In this document: one piece after another, positions 1 to 8,058 of the stretch
Position numbering within the stretch: position 1 is the first letter of the stretch
Layout: each line of letters opens with the position of its first letter
Origin: Calditrichota bacterium
Lineage (GTDB): Bacteria > Calditrichota > Calditrichia > Calditrichales > J004
Assembly (NCBI GenBank): GCA_013112635.1
Contig: JABFGF010000003.1
Span: forward strand, 124,001 to 188,000
DNA: 64,000 nucleotides
Reading direction: 5' to 3'
Notes under the pieces: generated by a model
Database searches by the model: none
Told to the model about the DNA's origin: nothing
Seen by the model: only the letters and a program-made list of their open reading frames with translations
Made by a program: the position numbers and the translations under genes

Positions 1-384
1 GGTTTTTATTATTCTTTTTTTATCGATACCTTTAAGCATTCTTTCGTCATCATCCATAAATACAGAGTCTATGTTTTCTTTTTTCATTTCGTAATTTTTT
101 TTTTCACTCTCAAAAGATAGTTCTTCCCAATTATTATTAAATTCATCCCAGATTTCTTTATCTAATTTACTTGTATTTTTAGCGCCTTTGATTCCACGTT
201 TTTTTAGATTTTCATCAAAACTTGCAAAGTTTACCAATTTCCATGCGATCGCAGAAGGAGTACGTTTTAAAATTTGAGATAATCCGATTACTTCTGAAGT
301 CGATTTGTGTAATTTTCCAAAAGGTAGTTTGCAATAAAGATTTATTGTTAAGATGAGTTCTTCCCTTGTCCATGGCTTATTCAT
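1..384 (-). CDS. HNH-type predicted restriction endonuclease, N-terminal part (runs off window)
   Basis: Translating the minus strand from an ATG at 384 gives 128 uninterrupted codons to the window edge, so the C-terminus is missing. The N-terminus reads MNKPWTREELILTINLYCKL, followed by a TPSAIAWKLVNFASFD segment and a KEIWDEFNNNWEEL segment. From memory this is the N-terminal region of predicted restriction endonucleases that carry an HNH nuclease domain further on (COG3440-like). The HNH motif itself would lie outside the window, so the assignment rests on the N-terminal family resemblance only. It starts 33 bases after the stop of a vsr fragment on the same strand, which suggests the remains of a restriction or mismatch-repair island. 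Confidence 0.72.
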   Translation of the reverse strand, partial: MNKPWTREELILTINLYCKLPFGKLHKSTSEVIGLSQILKRTPSAIAWKLVNFASFDENLKKRGIKGAKNTSKLDKEIWDEFNNNWEELSFESEKKNYEMKKENIDSVFMDDDERMLKGIDKKRIIKT

Positions 385-417
385 ATTTTATCAATTCTGC
401 TATTCAAATCAATTCTA

Positions 418-534
418 TCAGTATCTTAAACCTTTTGCCCATAAAGCTTTTCCAAATTGTTGTTCAATTTTGGTTTTACTTCCCTTTATGGCTTGCATAT
501 TTTTGCGGCGTTGTTCAGGAGTTAAGACGTCCAT
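418..534 (-). pseudogene. vsr: vsr remnant: first 38 codons of a very-short-patch-repair endonuclease
   Basis: The minus strand from ATG 534 encodes MDVLTPEQRRKNMQAIKGSK and continues TKIEQQFGKALWAKGLRY, then two stop codons (TGA TAG) in a row. The pattern of R-x-x-N-M-x-A-I followed by K-x-T-K-I-E and G-x-R-Y is the N-terminus of Vsr, the T:G mismatch nicking endonuclease that normally accompanies a Dcm-type cytosine methyltransferase. Vsr is usually about 135 to 150 residues, so only about a quarter is left. The catalytic part is absent and no continuation is visible in other frames before the HNH gene starts. The fragment is too short to be functional. Confidence 0.7.
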
Positions 535-694
535 GAATGAATATATAAAAAGGAGAATACTCAAACAATTATTTGCAGCAGGTGACTTTGCAAAACCTCA
601 ATTTAAGAATAACATATTTTTGTTCGATAATGGGAATAAAGCATTTCAATTAACAATTGATAATTAATAATGAACAATTAAAAACAAAAGTTCT

Positions 695-2665
695 ATGATC
701 ATTCGAAAAATATTTATTATTACAATACTGGTTTTATCTGGCAACATTTTTAGTAGTGAAATTAACTATTCTTCCAAGAATCTTTTCCCGATGCACAAAG
801 AGCTGGAACCAGCAGTAAGGTTTTGGATTGATGTTTATGGCAAGTATGGAACGAATCAATATATCATTCACGATTCCCGCAAACTTGGTATAGTTTATGA
901 AGTGGCCAAAATCGGCATTCGAAATGGTGGTTACGCGGATGAACCGTTAAGCAAATCACAAAAGAAAACATTAAAAGGGTATGTAAAAAAATATAAGGAT
1001 ATTTTAAAAGCCATTGCTGCCGTTTATCCGGATTCAACCAAGCTGAAACCAGAGCAAAGAAAGATATTAAGGCAATTGACTTCTTTTAAAAGTAAGCAGG
1101 ATTTTTTGCTGGCATCTCGACGGGTTCGGGCCCAAAAAGGCCAGAAAAACAGGTTTAGGCATGGAATGGAAATATCCGGTCGTTATATGCCTTATCTAAA
1201 AAAGATTTTTAAAGAATATAACCTACCTAATGAGCTGACAATTTTACCACATGTGGAATCATCCTTTAATTATAAAGCATATTCAAGTGTTGGAGCGGCC
1301 GGTATTTGGCAGTTTACACGCAGCACGGGCAAACAATTTTTAAAAATCTCTTATGAGATTGATGAACGCCTTGATCCGATTTTGGCAACAGAAGCCTCGG
1401 CAAAATTATTAAGCCGAAATTTTAAAGGAGTAGGGCACTGGCCATTGGCAATCACTGCTTATAACTCCGGATTAAGCGGAATGAAACGGGCTGTAAGAAA
1501 GCTAAAAACAACAGACATCAACACAATTGTGAAGAAATATAAAAGCCGCTATTTCAAGTTCGCATCACGAAATTTTTATGCGGAATTTTTAGCTGCCTTG
1601 CATGTGGTACAAAATTATCAGAAATATTTTGGAATAATACAATTTGAATTACCCATTAAATACAAGGAGCTTCAACTTCCACAGTATTTAAAATACAGCT
1701 CGTTATCCCGCTTTTTGGAAATGGATAAAAATCAATTCCGAACATATAATCCGGCATTACGGCCTTCTATTTTTAATAACTCAAAATATATTCCAAAAGG
1801 ATACAGGTTGCGTTTGCCGGCAAGTATTTCGACAGATTCTCTTTTGGCAGCAATTCCAAAGGCAGCATATTTGGCCAGCCAAAAAAGAAGTGAGTATTAT
1901 CGTATCCGCTATGGTGATACGCTTGACAGAATTGCCCGAAAGTTTGGCACATCTGTAAATCAGCTTCTTGCGATAAATAATATTTCTAATCCTCACTTTA
2001 TCCGACGAGGAATGACGATTCGAATTCCTGATAAAAAAAGGCAAAAGCCACTTTTAGCATCAATCGAACCAAAGGTTGAGCTTGCCCATGTGGATTTGTT
2101 TAGGGTCCCGGACCCAGAAAAAAAGTCAACTTTAGATATTCAATTTTTCGATACGGGTTATGGTTGGTTGGATTCAAACATGACAGAGCCAAAAATCACT
2201 TATGCAAATAGTAAAGACAGTGCTGATTTGGAGATTGAATTTATTAAAAAGGAAAACCCGGCCATTGGTTACATACGTGTTGAACCTGAGGAAACTTTGG
2301 GTCATTATGCGGAATGGCTGCAGGTTAGGACACAGCAGATTCGTAACTGGAATAGTTTATCTTTCCAAAGCCCGATAGGTCTCGATCAAAAAATTAAGAT
2401 AGTGTTTAATAAAATATCTGCGGATGATTTTAATCGGATTCGACTTGAATATCATCGTGGGATTGAAGAAGATTTTTTTACTTATTATGAGATAACAGAT
2501 ACGCTAACTCATACGGTTAAAAATGGTGATAATATCTGGTATCTTAGTAACTATGAATACAATTTACCCTATTGGCTAATTGTAGATTTTAACAAAGACA
2601 TTGATTTTGGTGCTTTGAAAGTTGGGGATAAACTGGTAATCCCGGCAATTAAATCCAAAAGCTAA
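695..2665 (+). CDS. mltD: MltD-like lytic transglycosylase with LysM repeats
   Basis: A 656-residue secreted murein hydrolase that would cleave the MurNAc-GlcNAc bond to the anhydro form. Residues 1-20 are a signal peptide. The SLT catalytic domain spans about 160-300. It has the catalytic Glu at 188 in HVESSFN, GIWQF at 203-207 and AYNSG at 255-259. A clear LysM repeat lies at about 401-445 (YRIRYGDTL to IRIP), and another weaker one lies near the C-terminus (HTVKNGDNIWYLSN to LVIP). A further degenerate repeat may sit at about 525-570. The architecture matches membrane-bound lytic murein transglycosylase D. No lipobox is evident, so it may be periplasmic rather than a lipoprotein. It is transcribed alone and converges on the cysteine-desulfurase-like gene. 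Confidence 0.9.
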   Translation: MIIRKIFIITILVLSGNIFSSEINYSSKNLFPMHKELEPAVRFWIDVYGKYGTNQYIIHDSRKLGIVYEVAKIGIRNGGYADEPLSKSQKKTLKGYVKKYKDILKAIAAVYPDSTKLKPEQRKILRQLTSFKSKQDFLLASRRVRAQKGQKNRFRHGMEISGRYMPYLKKIFKEYNLPNELTILPHVESSFNYKAYSSVGAAGIWQFTRSTGKQFLKISYEIDERLDPILATEASAKLLSRNFKGVGHWPLAITAYNSGLSGMKRAVRKLKTTDINTIVKKYKSRYFKFASRNFYAEFLAALHVVQNYQKYFGIIQFELPIKYKELQLPQYLKYSSLSRFLEMDKNQFRTYNPALRPSIFNNSKYIPKGYRLRLPASISTDSLLAAIPKAAYLASQKRSEYYRIRYGDTLDRIARKFGTSVNQLLAINNISNPHFIRRGMTIRIPDKKRQKPLLASIEPKVELAHVDLFRVPDPEKKSTLDIQFFDTGYGWLDSNMTEPKITYANSKDSADLEIEFIKKENPAIGYIRVEPEETLGHYAEWLQVRTQQIRNWNSLSFQSPIGLDQKIKIVFNKISADDFNRIRLEYHRGIEEDFFTYYEITDTLTHTVKNGDNIWYLSNYEYNLPYWLIVDFNKDIDFGALKVGDKLVIPAIKSKS

Positions 2666-2773
2666 TTGAGAGGACGTTTTAAACCTTGTTTGGCGATAGC
2701 CAAAGAGTGAATTTTCTGTTGGAGCGTGATAATTCTAAAAATTGGTATTGACCGTTTGCGACTTAAAATTCAC

Positions 2774-2803
2774 AAAAGACTTTTGATACTTTTAGTCTTT
2801 TTA
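2774..2803. terminator. Hairpin with T-rich flanks between convergent genes
   Basis: AAAAGACT at 2774-2781 pairs with AGTCTTTT at 2794-2801, with T-rich sequence after it on the plus strand. It lies between the convergent transglycosylase and desulfurase-like genes and could serve either strand. Confidence 0.5.
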
Positions 2804-2862
2804 AAAGTATGTTCTGAATGTTTTTTTCGTTTTTATATTAGGAAAAGAAAATAACCTGATAT

Positions 2863-4077
2863 TTATAATGATGCGACTGACCGTATCAAACGTTCCACCT
2901 CTTCCTCAGTTGTATAACATGCACAGCCAGCCCGAACTAATCCTGCCTCAGATAATCCCAACCTTTCCACAACTGTTGTGGCATAAAAATCACCATGCGA
3001 GGTAAATATGCCATTTTCAACCAGCTTCTTTGTGATTTCTTCAGATGAATAATTATTAACAGTAAAAGCTATTGTACTGGTTCTTGGAGAACCCGGAGAA
3101 GGTCCATAAAGCTTTACACCATTTATTGCTGACAAACCGTTCCACAGTTTTGCTAGTAAAAGATTACCACGAATCTCTAATTCAGTAAAAGCATTTACAA
3201 GTTTCTCCCTGGTGGAATTTCCTTCGGCCAAAGAAGCCAGGAAATTTACGGCGGCGGCAGCTCCCATAATACCTTCAAAATTAGGTGTTCCTGTTTCGGC
3301 ATTATACGGTGCAGCATCATAAGCTGGTACCAATTTTGGGAAATTCGTTTTTTGCAGGAGTTCATGTCTTCCAAATAAAACACCGGCATGAGGACCATAG
3401 AACTTGTATGGAGAGCATGCTAAAAAATCGCATTTAAATTCCTGAACGTCAATTAAATGATGAGCGGCATAGTGAACAGCATCAACAAAAACCAATGCAC
3501 CAACATCATGGGAAAGTTGGCTAATTTTTTTAATATCATTTATTGTTCCCAATGCATTTGATGCAGCACCCATTGCTACAATTTTTGTTTTTGAAGAGAG
3601 TTTGTTTTTAAAATCTGCTATATCCAGCTTTCCGTTTGCAAGATTAAATTTTACTGATTTAATCACTGCGCCAACTTCTGTTTCAAGTTGTTTCCACGGA
3701 TCAACATTTGCGTGGTGGTCAAGATCAGTAACAATTATTTCATCACCCACTTTTAGGTTTCCACCCAATGCACGAGAAAGATGATAAGTCAGGGTTGTCA
3801 TGTTGGCACCAAAAACGACCTCATTCGGATCAGAATTAAAAAAGGCAGCAAATGTTTGCCGGGCAGATTTCACCAAATCGGTAGTTTCCTCGCTTGTGGG
3901 GTAAGCCCACGCCGAGTTTCCGTTGTGATTAAACAGGTAATCAGTTACAGCTTCTGCTACTCGTGTTGGCACCTGTGTTCCGCCTGGACCATCAAAATAG
4001 GCAATCGGAAAACTATTGTGTGTTCTTTTTAGCGCTGGGAAATTGGATCTGATTTGTTCGATTGATTTTATTTTCAT
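2863..4077 (-). CDS. Cysteine desulfurase-like PLP enzyme (class V aminotransferase)
   Basis: A 404-residue PLP-dependent fold-type I protein. Visible family features are YFDGPGGTQVP near residue 27, the DHHANVDPW segment, VDAVHYAAH (the PLP-pyridine Asp region) and SPYKFYGPHAG, which holds the Schiff-base lysine. It resembles the cysteine-desulfurase-like subfamily of class V aminotransferases (TIGR01976 type from memory) rather than IscS or SufS. The C-terminal half lacks the long conserved active-site Cys loop of IscS, although a GCACY segment near the end carries cysteines. No Fe-S assembly genes lie nearby, so the substrate cannot be assigned from context. Confidence 0.82.
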   Translation of the reverse strand: MKIKSIEQIRSNFPALKRTHNSFPIAYFDGPGGTQVPTRVAEAVTDYLFNHNGNSAWAYPTSEETTDLVKSARQTFAAFFNSDPNEVVFGANMTTLTYHLSRALGGNLKVGDEIIVTDLDHHANVDPWKQLETEVGAVIKSVKFNLANGKLDIADFKNKLSSKTKIVAMGAASNALGTINDIKKISQLSHDVGALVFVDAVHYAAHHLIDVQEFKCDFLACSPYKFYGPHAGVLFGRHELLQKTNFPKLVPAYDAAPYNAETGTPNFEGIMGAAAAVNFLASLAEGNSTREKLVNAFTELEIRGNLLLAKLWNGLSAINGVKLYGPSPGSPRTSTIAFTVNNYSSEEITKKLVENGIFTSHGDFYATTVVERLGLSEAGLVRAGCACYTTEEEVERLIRSVASL

Positions 4078-4137
4078 AATTCACTCATTCATTTGTTATT
4101 AAGACGGGGAAAGAAAAGATAAGTAATTTACATAAAA

Positions 4138-4163
4138 AAACCCGGACAAAGTTATCCGGGTTT
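4138..4163 (-). terminator. Rho-independent terminator after mazEF
   Basis: On the minus strand AAACCCGGA and TCCGGGTTT form a 9-bp stem with an 8-base loop, followed by a run of T (the A-run ending at 4140 on the plus strand). It sits 41 bases downstream of the toxin stop codon, so it ends the toxin-antitoxin transcript. Confidence 0.85.
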
Positions 4164-4203
4164 AGTTGAAATGTAAGTTTAGTATTTTTTTGTAAATATG
4201 GGA

Positions 4204-4557
4204 TTAGTTGTTAAGAATGGCCATCAATCGTCCCAATACTTCATTGAGGATACGTTTGGGTGCTCTTTCTAATAATTCCGCACGGCGTGATTCCCAGTCC
4301 AATGTTTTTACTTGGTGTGATAGAATTTCTCCTTGAACCTTATGTCCATTCGGTATTGTAACATTAAAAGGGTTTTCCCTAATAGTACTAGTAATGGGAC
4401 ACACAAGGACTAATCCTGTTGTTACATTGAATTCAGAGGCTGATATGACTAATGCAGGTCTCCTCTTATCAATTTCGACCCCCGCACTAGGCATAAAATC
4501 CAATAGTATAAAATGTCCGCGCTCAGGTGTGTATGTGGATTTTGTGTTTATTGTCAT
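4204..4557 (-). CDS. mazF: MazF/PemK-family mRNA interferase toxin
   Basis: A 117-residue protein with the PemK/MazF fold signatures: a GHFILLDFMP strand, KRRPALVIS with the conserved Arg-Pro, and VCPITST. MazF-type toxins are ribosome-independent endoribonucleases acting on single-stranded mRNA. The upstream gene encodes an AbrB-type antitoxin whose stop codon overlaps this start (ATGA), the usual translationally coupled arrangement with antitoxin first. A strong terminator follows. Specificity cannot be read from the sequence. Confidence 0.9.
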   Translation of the reverse strand: MTINTKSTYTPERGHFILLDFMPSAGVEIDKRRPALVISASEFNVTTGLVLVCPITSTIRENPFNVTIPNGHKVQGEILSHQVKTLDWESRRAELLERAPKRILNEVLGRLMAILNN

Positions 4558-4799
4558 TCAACAATCTCTTTCCCTACATCAGAACCCCAATCAACTTCCT
4601 GACCCCGCTCGTTATCTGGAAATCCTGCTAACAAGTCACTCAAATTATATTTTGGAATCCTGTTCGGGGTTACAACCAAGCTATCTTGTTCTAGTTTAAA
4701 CTCAACCTGTGTTCCTTTGCCCATTTTAAGAGCATCAGCAATACCTTTAGGTATGCGTACTGCCAGACTGTTGCCACTTTCAAATATGGTCTGTGACAT
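4554..4799 (-). CDS. mazE: MazE-like antitoxin (AbrB/SpoVT DNA-binding domain)
   Basis: An 81-residue protein starting MSQTIFESGNSLAVRIPKGI, the swapped-hairpin AbrB fold seen in MazE-type antitoxins (G-N-S-x-A-V-R-I-P motif). The acidic C-terminal tail (EVDWGSDVGKEIVE) probably wraps the toxin. The frame stays open upstream to 4880, but the family N-terminus begins at the ATG at 4799, so I chose that start. The stop overlaps the mazF start. These antitoxins usually autorepress their operon, and an AT-rich imperfect palindrome lies 40 to 60 bases upstream. Confidence 0.88.
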   Translation of the reverse strand: MSQTIFESGNSLAVRIPKGIADALKMGKGTQVEFKLEQDSLVVTPNRIPKYNLSDLLAGFPDNERGQEVDWGSDVGKEIVE

Positions 4800-4839
4800 A
4801 ATTTTATACTTTCTAGTTTGTGATTTATCTTCGGAAGAA

Positions 4840-4858
4840 GTATATATAATGTATATAC
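4840..4858. promoter_or_regulatory. Candidate MazE operator: imperfect 19-bp palindrome
   Basis: GTATATATAATGTATATAC has 8 of 9 symmetric positions around a central base. It lies upstream of the antitoxin start, where a MazE/MazEF autoregulatory site would be expected. AT-rich palindromes are also common by chance, so this is only a candidate. Confidence 0.4.
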
Positions 4859-5136
4859 ATTTCTCTGTGATAAAAATCACATTCGTCCATTTCTACCCCA
4901 CGCTTTAGATTCTGGTACAACAGTAACTAATACTGATCTTCCAAATCAGGCATCGCCCAATTAGCAACTCCTTTGACGGGAGAAGTAAATCTTAGGATGT
5001 TTTTCAACACTCCTCAAGGTTTTTTAAGTAATGTAAAATTTCAGTCATTTTTACACAATTCCACTTGCCCCATATTTGTCCCCAACCAAGTAACCCCATT
5101 AAATCCATTTGGAACCTTTTGGGAGAAATAAAAAAA

Positions 5137-5160
5137 CCTGTCAAGTGTTGATATGACAGG
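5137..5160 (-). terminator. Terminator after the tRNA remnant
   Basis: On the minus strand CCTGTCA and TGACAGG form a 7-bp stem with a 10-base loop, followed by six or more T. It lies 12 bases beyond the 3' end of the broken tRNA, as a normal tRNA terminator would. Confidence 0.8.
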
Positions 5161-5171
5161 CTTTATGGGTG

Positions 5172-5232
5172 TGGGCGGTACTGGATTCGAACCAGTGACC
5201 CTCCCGATTCTATCGGGATGCTCAAACCAGCT
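5172..5232 (-). pseudogene. Truncated tRNA-like sequence lacking its 5' part
   Basis: The minus strand holds the 3' acceptor strand ACCGCCCA and a complete T arm (ACTGG TTCGAAT CCAGT). It also has a 5-base variable region and an anticodon-like arm TCCCG ATAGAAT CGGGA. Part of a D arm remains (AGCTGGTTTGAGC). The 5' acceptor strand and the 5' half of the D stem are missing, replaced by the 3' end of the GIY-YIG gene, whose stop codon overlaps it. The 3' end matches that of the intact tRNA-Val at 5521-5594. It cannot fold as a normal tRNA. Confidence 0.7.
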
Positions 5233-5473
5233 ATAGGTCTAAGTTCTTAATCAAATATGTAGGATTTTTGAACCCTTTCAACCTTTTTTCAAAAGACATA
5301 GCTTCAGTTCTGGTTTCAAACTCTTTTGAGAACATCAACTCCCATGGACCTTTGCCACTTGTATATTTATTACGGTTTTGGTTATGGCGTTTTATTCGAT
5401 CATCTAAATTATTAGTATGACCAATGTAAAAAGAATCATTTCGAGAAGAGTAAATTACGTAAGTCCAATACAT
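5231..5473 (-). CDS. Small GIY-YIG nuclease-family protein
   Basis: An 80-residue single-domain protein. It has the GIY-YIG hallmarks: YVIYS near residue 5, FYIGHT near 15, the helix with DRIKRHN (catalytic Arg region) and SFEKRLKG near 61 (catalytic Glu region). It belongs to the small stand-alone group (UPF0213/YhbQ-like), whose biological role is poorly defined. It lies head-to-tail between tRNA-Val and a tRNA remnant on the same strand, and its stop codon overlaps the remnant. That position suggests insertion into, or capture of, a tRNA locus. Confidence 0.85.
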   Translation of the reverse strand: MYWTYVIYSSRNDSFYIGHTNNLDDRIKRHNQNRNKYTSGKGPWELMFSKEFETRTEAMSFEKRLKGFKNPTYLIKNLDL

Positions 5474-5490
5474 AGTTGTTTTAAAATAAA

Positions 5491-5516
5491 AAACCCAGAG
5501 GTATTTCCCTGGGTTT
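5491..5516 (-). terminator. Terminator after tRNA-Val
   Basis: On the minus strand AAACCCAG and CTGGGTTT pair across a 10-base loop and are followed by TTTATTTT. It is just downstream of tRNA-Val and 18 bases before the GIY-YIG start codon. Confidence 0.8.
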
Positions 5517-5520
5517 AATG

Positions 5521-5594
5521 TGGGCGGTACAAGATTCGAACTTGTGACCCCCTGCTTGTAAGGCAGGTGCTCTAACCAGCTGAGCTAACCGCCC
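5521..5594 (-). tRNA. tRNA-Val (anticodon UAC)
   Basis: A complete 74-nt cloverleaf on the minus strand: acceptor GGGCGGT/ACCGCCC with discriminator A, D stem GCTC/GAGC, anticodon stem CCTGC/GCAGG, loop CTTACAA (anticodon TAC, Val) and T arm ACAAG TTCGAAT CTTGT. CCA is not encoded. It is followed by its own terminator. Confidence 0.95.
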
Positions 5595-5651
5595 CCCTCA
5601 ATTTTTTGAAGACTCTAAATATACATCTCTCAAATTATTTTTTCAAGATGT

Positions 5652-5876
5652 TTATTCTTTATTTTTTGCCAAAATAGATATTGGAATAATAACAAGATAT
5701 GCAATAACCAAAATAATAGGTGCCAAAGTACGTGACAAAAAGCCATTTACGGGAGGTTGCGCCATTAAAACAAAACCAATGATTATTGTAATAATGCCTG
5801 CTGTTAATATATACAGGTTGCGTTTACCAAAAGTAAAGCTTTGAACCGGGGCTTGGGTTTTTGCAGTTTTAGCCAT
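5652..5876 (-). CDS. Small two-helix membrane protein (DUF3098-like)
   Basis: A 74-residue protein with a basic, Ala/Lys/Gln-rich N-terminus, then FGKRNLYILTAGIITIIIGF (first membrane segment, about 20-42) and a second hydrophobic segment at about 50-69, ending in KNKE. The F-G-K-x-N-Y start of the first helix with a GF turn resembles the small DUF3098-type membrane proteins of Bacteroidota. I know no function. It is a single gene upstream of tRNA-Val on the same strand. Confidence 0.65.
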   Translation of the reverse strand: MAKTAKTQAPVQSFTFGKRNLYILTAGIITIIIGFVLMAQPPVNGFLSRTLAPIILVIAYLVIIPISILAKNKE

Positions 5877-6017
5877 GTTTTTCCTTTATATATTTTGGGG
5901 ATGACTGGTTAAAAGATGACAGCCAATATAAAATTCACTTCACTGTAAATCAAATGTAATCTGTGTTTGTTTAGGCATTTTTTGTAGAAAAATTTTTCTC
6001 CGTTACGCTAAATTTTG

Positions 6018-6023
6018 TATAAT
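6018..6023 (+). promoter_or_regulatory. Candidate -10 box (TATAAT) for the gene at 6051
   Basis: TATAAT preceded by TG (TGTATAAT) lies 28 bases before the ATG at 6051. If used, transcription would start near 6030, which argues against the upstream in-frame TTG at 6015 as the start codon. Confidence 0.35.
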
Positions 6024-6050
6024 CAAACAGTTATGTTTCAAATAAAAAAT

Positions 6051-7976
6051 ATGAACAATAAAAATCTTTTTTTTCTCCTTATATTCTTCTTCTTGTTTTT
6101 TGTTCAACCTGTTTTTGCACAGTCTGACAGTCTGTTGAATTTGATTAATGATTTGTCTGAAAATGAAACCTATCTTGATGATTTACTTCTCGATTTATCT
6201 GAAAACCCTGTAAACATTAATACCGCCACGCGCAGTGATTTGCTGGAAATCCCTTTAATTACAAATGAAATGGCTGACAGTATTGTTATTTTAAGGCAAA
6301 GACTTGGACGTTTTAAAAGTAAACGGCAAATACGTAAAATTATAACGGCTGAAGTTTATGGCTTAATAAAAGAGTTTATAACAATCTCAGAAAAACACAA
6401 AAGTAAAATAAAAATTACACAAAGAAACAGTCTTAGACTTGAACGGATTAATGAAATTGAATCGGAACAATATTTGGGAAGTATACTGAATAATTATAGC
6501 AGGATTAAATATCAACACAGCCCGGAATTATCATTTGGATTTATTGCCCAAAAAGATCCTGATGAATCTAATTATATTGATCATCTTAATTTTGCGGCTC
6601 AATATAAAAAAGCAAAATGGAATTTAATTGCCGGTGATTATTATCTACAATTTGGGCAAGGGCTTTCCCATTCCAACCCTTATGGTAACCAAAAAAGCAT
6701 TTACCTTTCTGCTGTTTTCAGAGAAGCCACAATTGTTGCACGCCCAAACCTAACCAGTTCTGAATCAACGGGGAAGTATGGCCTGTTTGGACGCTATCAT
6801 TTAAACGATAAAACTGACTTATTTTCATTTTATTCAAAAAGTGGGCGTGATGTAAAGCAGGAACATAATTCAATTACAGGTTTTAAATATGACGGGTTGC
6901 ACCGAAATTCAAGAGAAATTGAGTCCAAGGATTTGATACATGAAAAAAGTTTTGGAGCAGGGCTAAATTATAGTTTCAATAACTCAATAAAGATTGGAGC
7001 ACTTTACAGCCAATATGCTTTTGATAAAACCATACAAAATAACTTTGCAGTTTTAGGAGCTAAAAAACGTCGGCAAATTTTTGCCTTCGAAGGAAATGGG
7101 TTCAATCAATTAGCGTTTAGTTATAATTGGAAAGTTGAAAACGTAAAATTTAGCGGGGAGTTTAGTCAGGCCAATAAAGGTGGTCCAGGTTGGGTTCAAT
7201 CTGCATTTTATACAAAAGAGAAATTTAGAGCCGGTGTAAAATATTGGCGTCTTGCAAAAGATTTCCTTTCAGCTGATGGTAGGGCTTTTGATGATTCTAA
7301 TCCCTTTCCGCAAGGTGTTACAGGGTATTTTGCAGCACTCCAATTTAAGATAATTGAATCGATTTCATTTGGTGCTTTTAAATTATATGAACAACAACTG
7401 TGGCGTAGCTATTTTGAACCAATGCCAACAGAAAAGAATGAATGGCTTGGACAACTCGATTGGAAAAATAAGACAATTTCAACAACAATCAGATATAGAG
7501 ATAAGCAAGCAGAATCTTTTGAAGAAGTTAAAAATATTTATACGCGGCTTGAGCAGAATCAGAAATTTATACGTCTTGAATTAAAATACAGCCCAACAAA
7601 AATAGTAAAATTGAAAACACGCTGGGAACATACTTTTATTGAAAACTCAAAAGAACGAGGGACACTTTTTTATCAGGATTTCGAGTACAAATTTTTTGAA
7701 GATATACAATTTAACACTCGGTTTACTTTTTTTAATACAACCTCTTTTGATTCCCGGCTTTATGAATATGAACGTGACCTACCCGGAAGTTTTTCAAATA
7801 TTGCTTTATTTAACAATGGCCTAAAAAGTTATTTGCTGGTAAAATGGAAAATGAATAACAATTTTTCGTTTTGGATTAAAGGGCGCTATGTGACAAAATA
7901 TGAGACCTCACTACGAGGAGAAATTAATCAGGCAATTAGCCGGGATTTGCGAATGCAGGCAGTTGTTTCTTTCTAA
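6051..7976 (+). CDS. Secreted helix-hairpin-helix protein with predicted outer-membrane barrel
   Basis: 641 residues from the chosen ATG; ATG 6033 and TTG 6015 are in frame upstream. MNNKNLFFLLIFFFLFFVQP begins a classic signal peptide ending VFAQ. A ComEA-type helix-hairpin-helix module follows at about 50-110 (NPVNINTATRSDLLEIPLI and a second hairpin). The remaining 500 residues alternate short amphipathic strands rich in aromatic residues and end in VVSF. An aromatic C-terminal residue is typical of an outer-membrane beta-barrel. A second protein of the same architecture is encoded at 37463-39991. The function is unknown. The HHH module suggests DNA or protein binding at the periplasmic face. 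Confidence 0.7.
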   Translation: MNNKNLFFLLIFFFLFFVQPVFAQSDSLLNLINDLSENETYLDDLLLDLSENPVNINTATRSDLLEIPLITNEMADSIVILRQRLGRFKSKRQIRKIITAEVYGLIKEFITISEKHKSKIKITQRNSLRLERINEIESEQYLGSILNNYSRIKYQHSPELSFGFIAQKDPDESNYIDHLNFAAQYKKAKWNLIAGDYYLQFGQGLSHSNPYGNQKSIYLSAVFREATIVARPNLTSSESTGKYGLFGRYHLNDKTDLFSFYSKSGRDVKQEHNSITGFKYDGLHRNSREIESKDLIHEKSFGAGLNYSFNNSIKIGALYSQYAFDKTIQNNFAVLGAKKRRQIFAFEGNGFNQLAFSYNWKVENVKFSGEFSQANKGGPGWVQSAFYTKEKFRAGVKYWRLAKDFLSADGRAFDDSNPFPQGVTGYFAALQFKIIESISFGAFKLYEQQLWRSYFEPMPTEKNEWLGQLDWKNKTISTTIRYRDKQAESFEEVKNIYTRLEQNQKFIRLELKYSPTKIVKLKTRWEHTFIENSKERGTLFYQDFEYKFFEDIQFNTRFTFFNTTSFDSRLYEYERDLPGSFSNIALFNNGLKSYLLVKWKMNNNFSFWIKGRYVTKYETSLRGEINQAISRDLRMQAVVSF

Positions 7977-7996
7977 GTTGTTATGATGCATAAAAA

Positions 7997-8035
7997 AAAT
8001 GTCATTCCTGTGAGCTATAAACAGGAATGACATTT
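7997..8035. terminator. 15-bp perfect hairpin between convergent genes; member of the GTCATTC repeat family
   Basis: AAATGTCATTCCTGT pairs perfectly with ACAGGAATGACATTT across a 9-base loop, flanked by an A-run on the left that becomes a T-run on the minus strand. It sits between convergent genes and can terminate both. Its GTCATTCC/GGAATGAC ends match the dispersed palindromic repeats elsewhere in the window. Confidence 0.75.
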
Positions 8036-8058
8036 AGTATTATTTTAAAACAAATTAT

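Noticed and set aside
353-667. Open frame of 104 codons on the plus strand
   Set aside because: It runs antisense across the HNH gene start and the vsr remnant, has no recognisable protein features and looks like a shadow of both.
4881-5130. Possible decayed gene on the minus strand between mazE and the tRNA remnant
   Set aside because: Short segments (for example NGVTWLGTNMGQVE) look protein-like, but stops occur in every frame and no family could be recognised.
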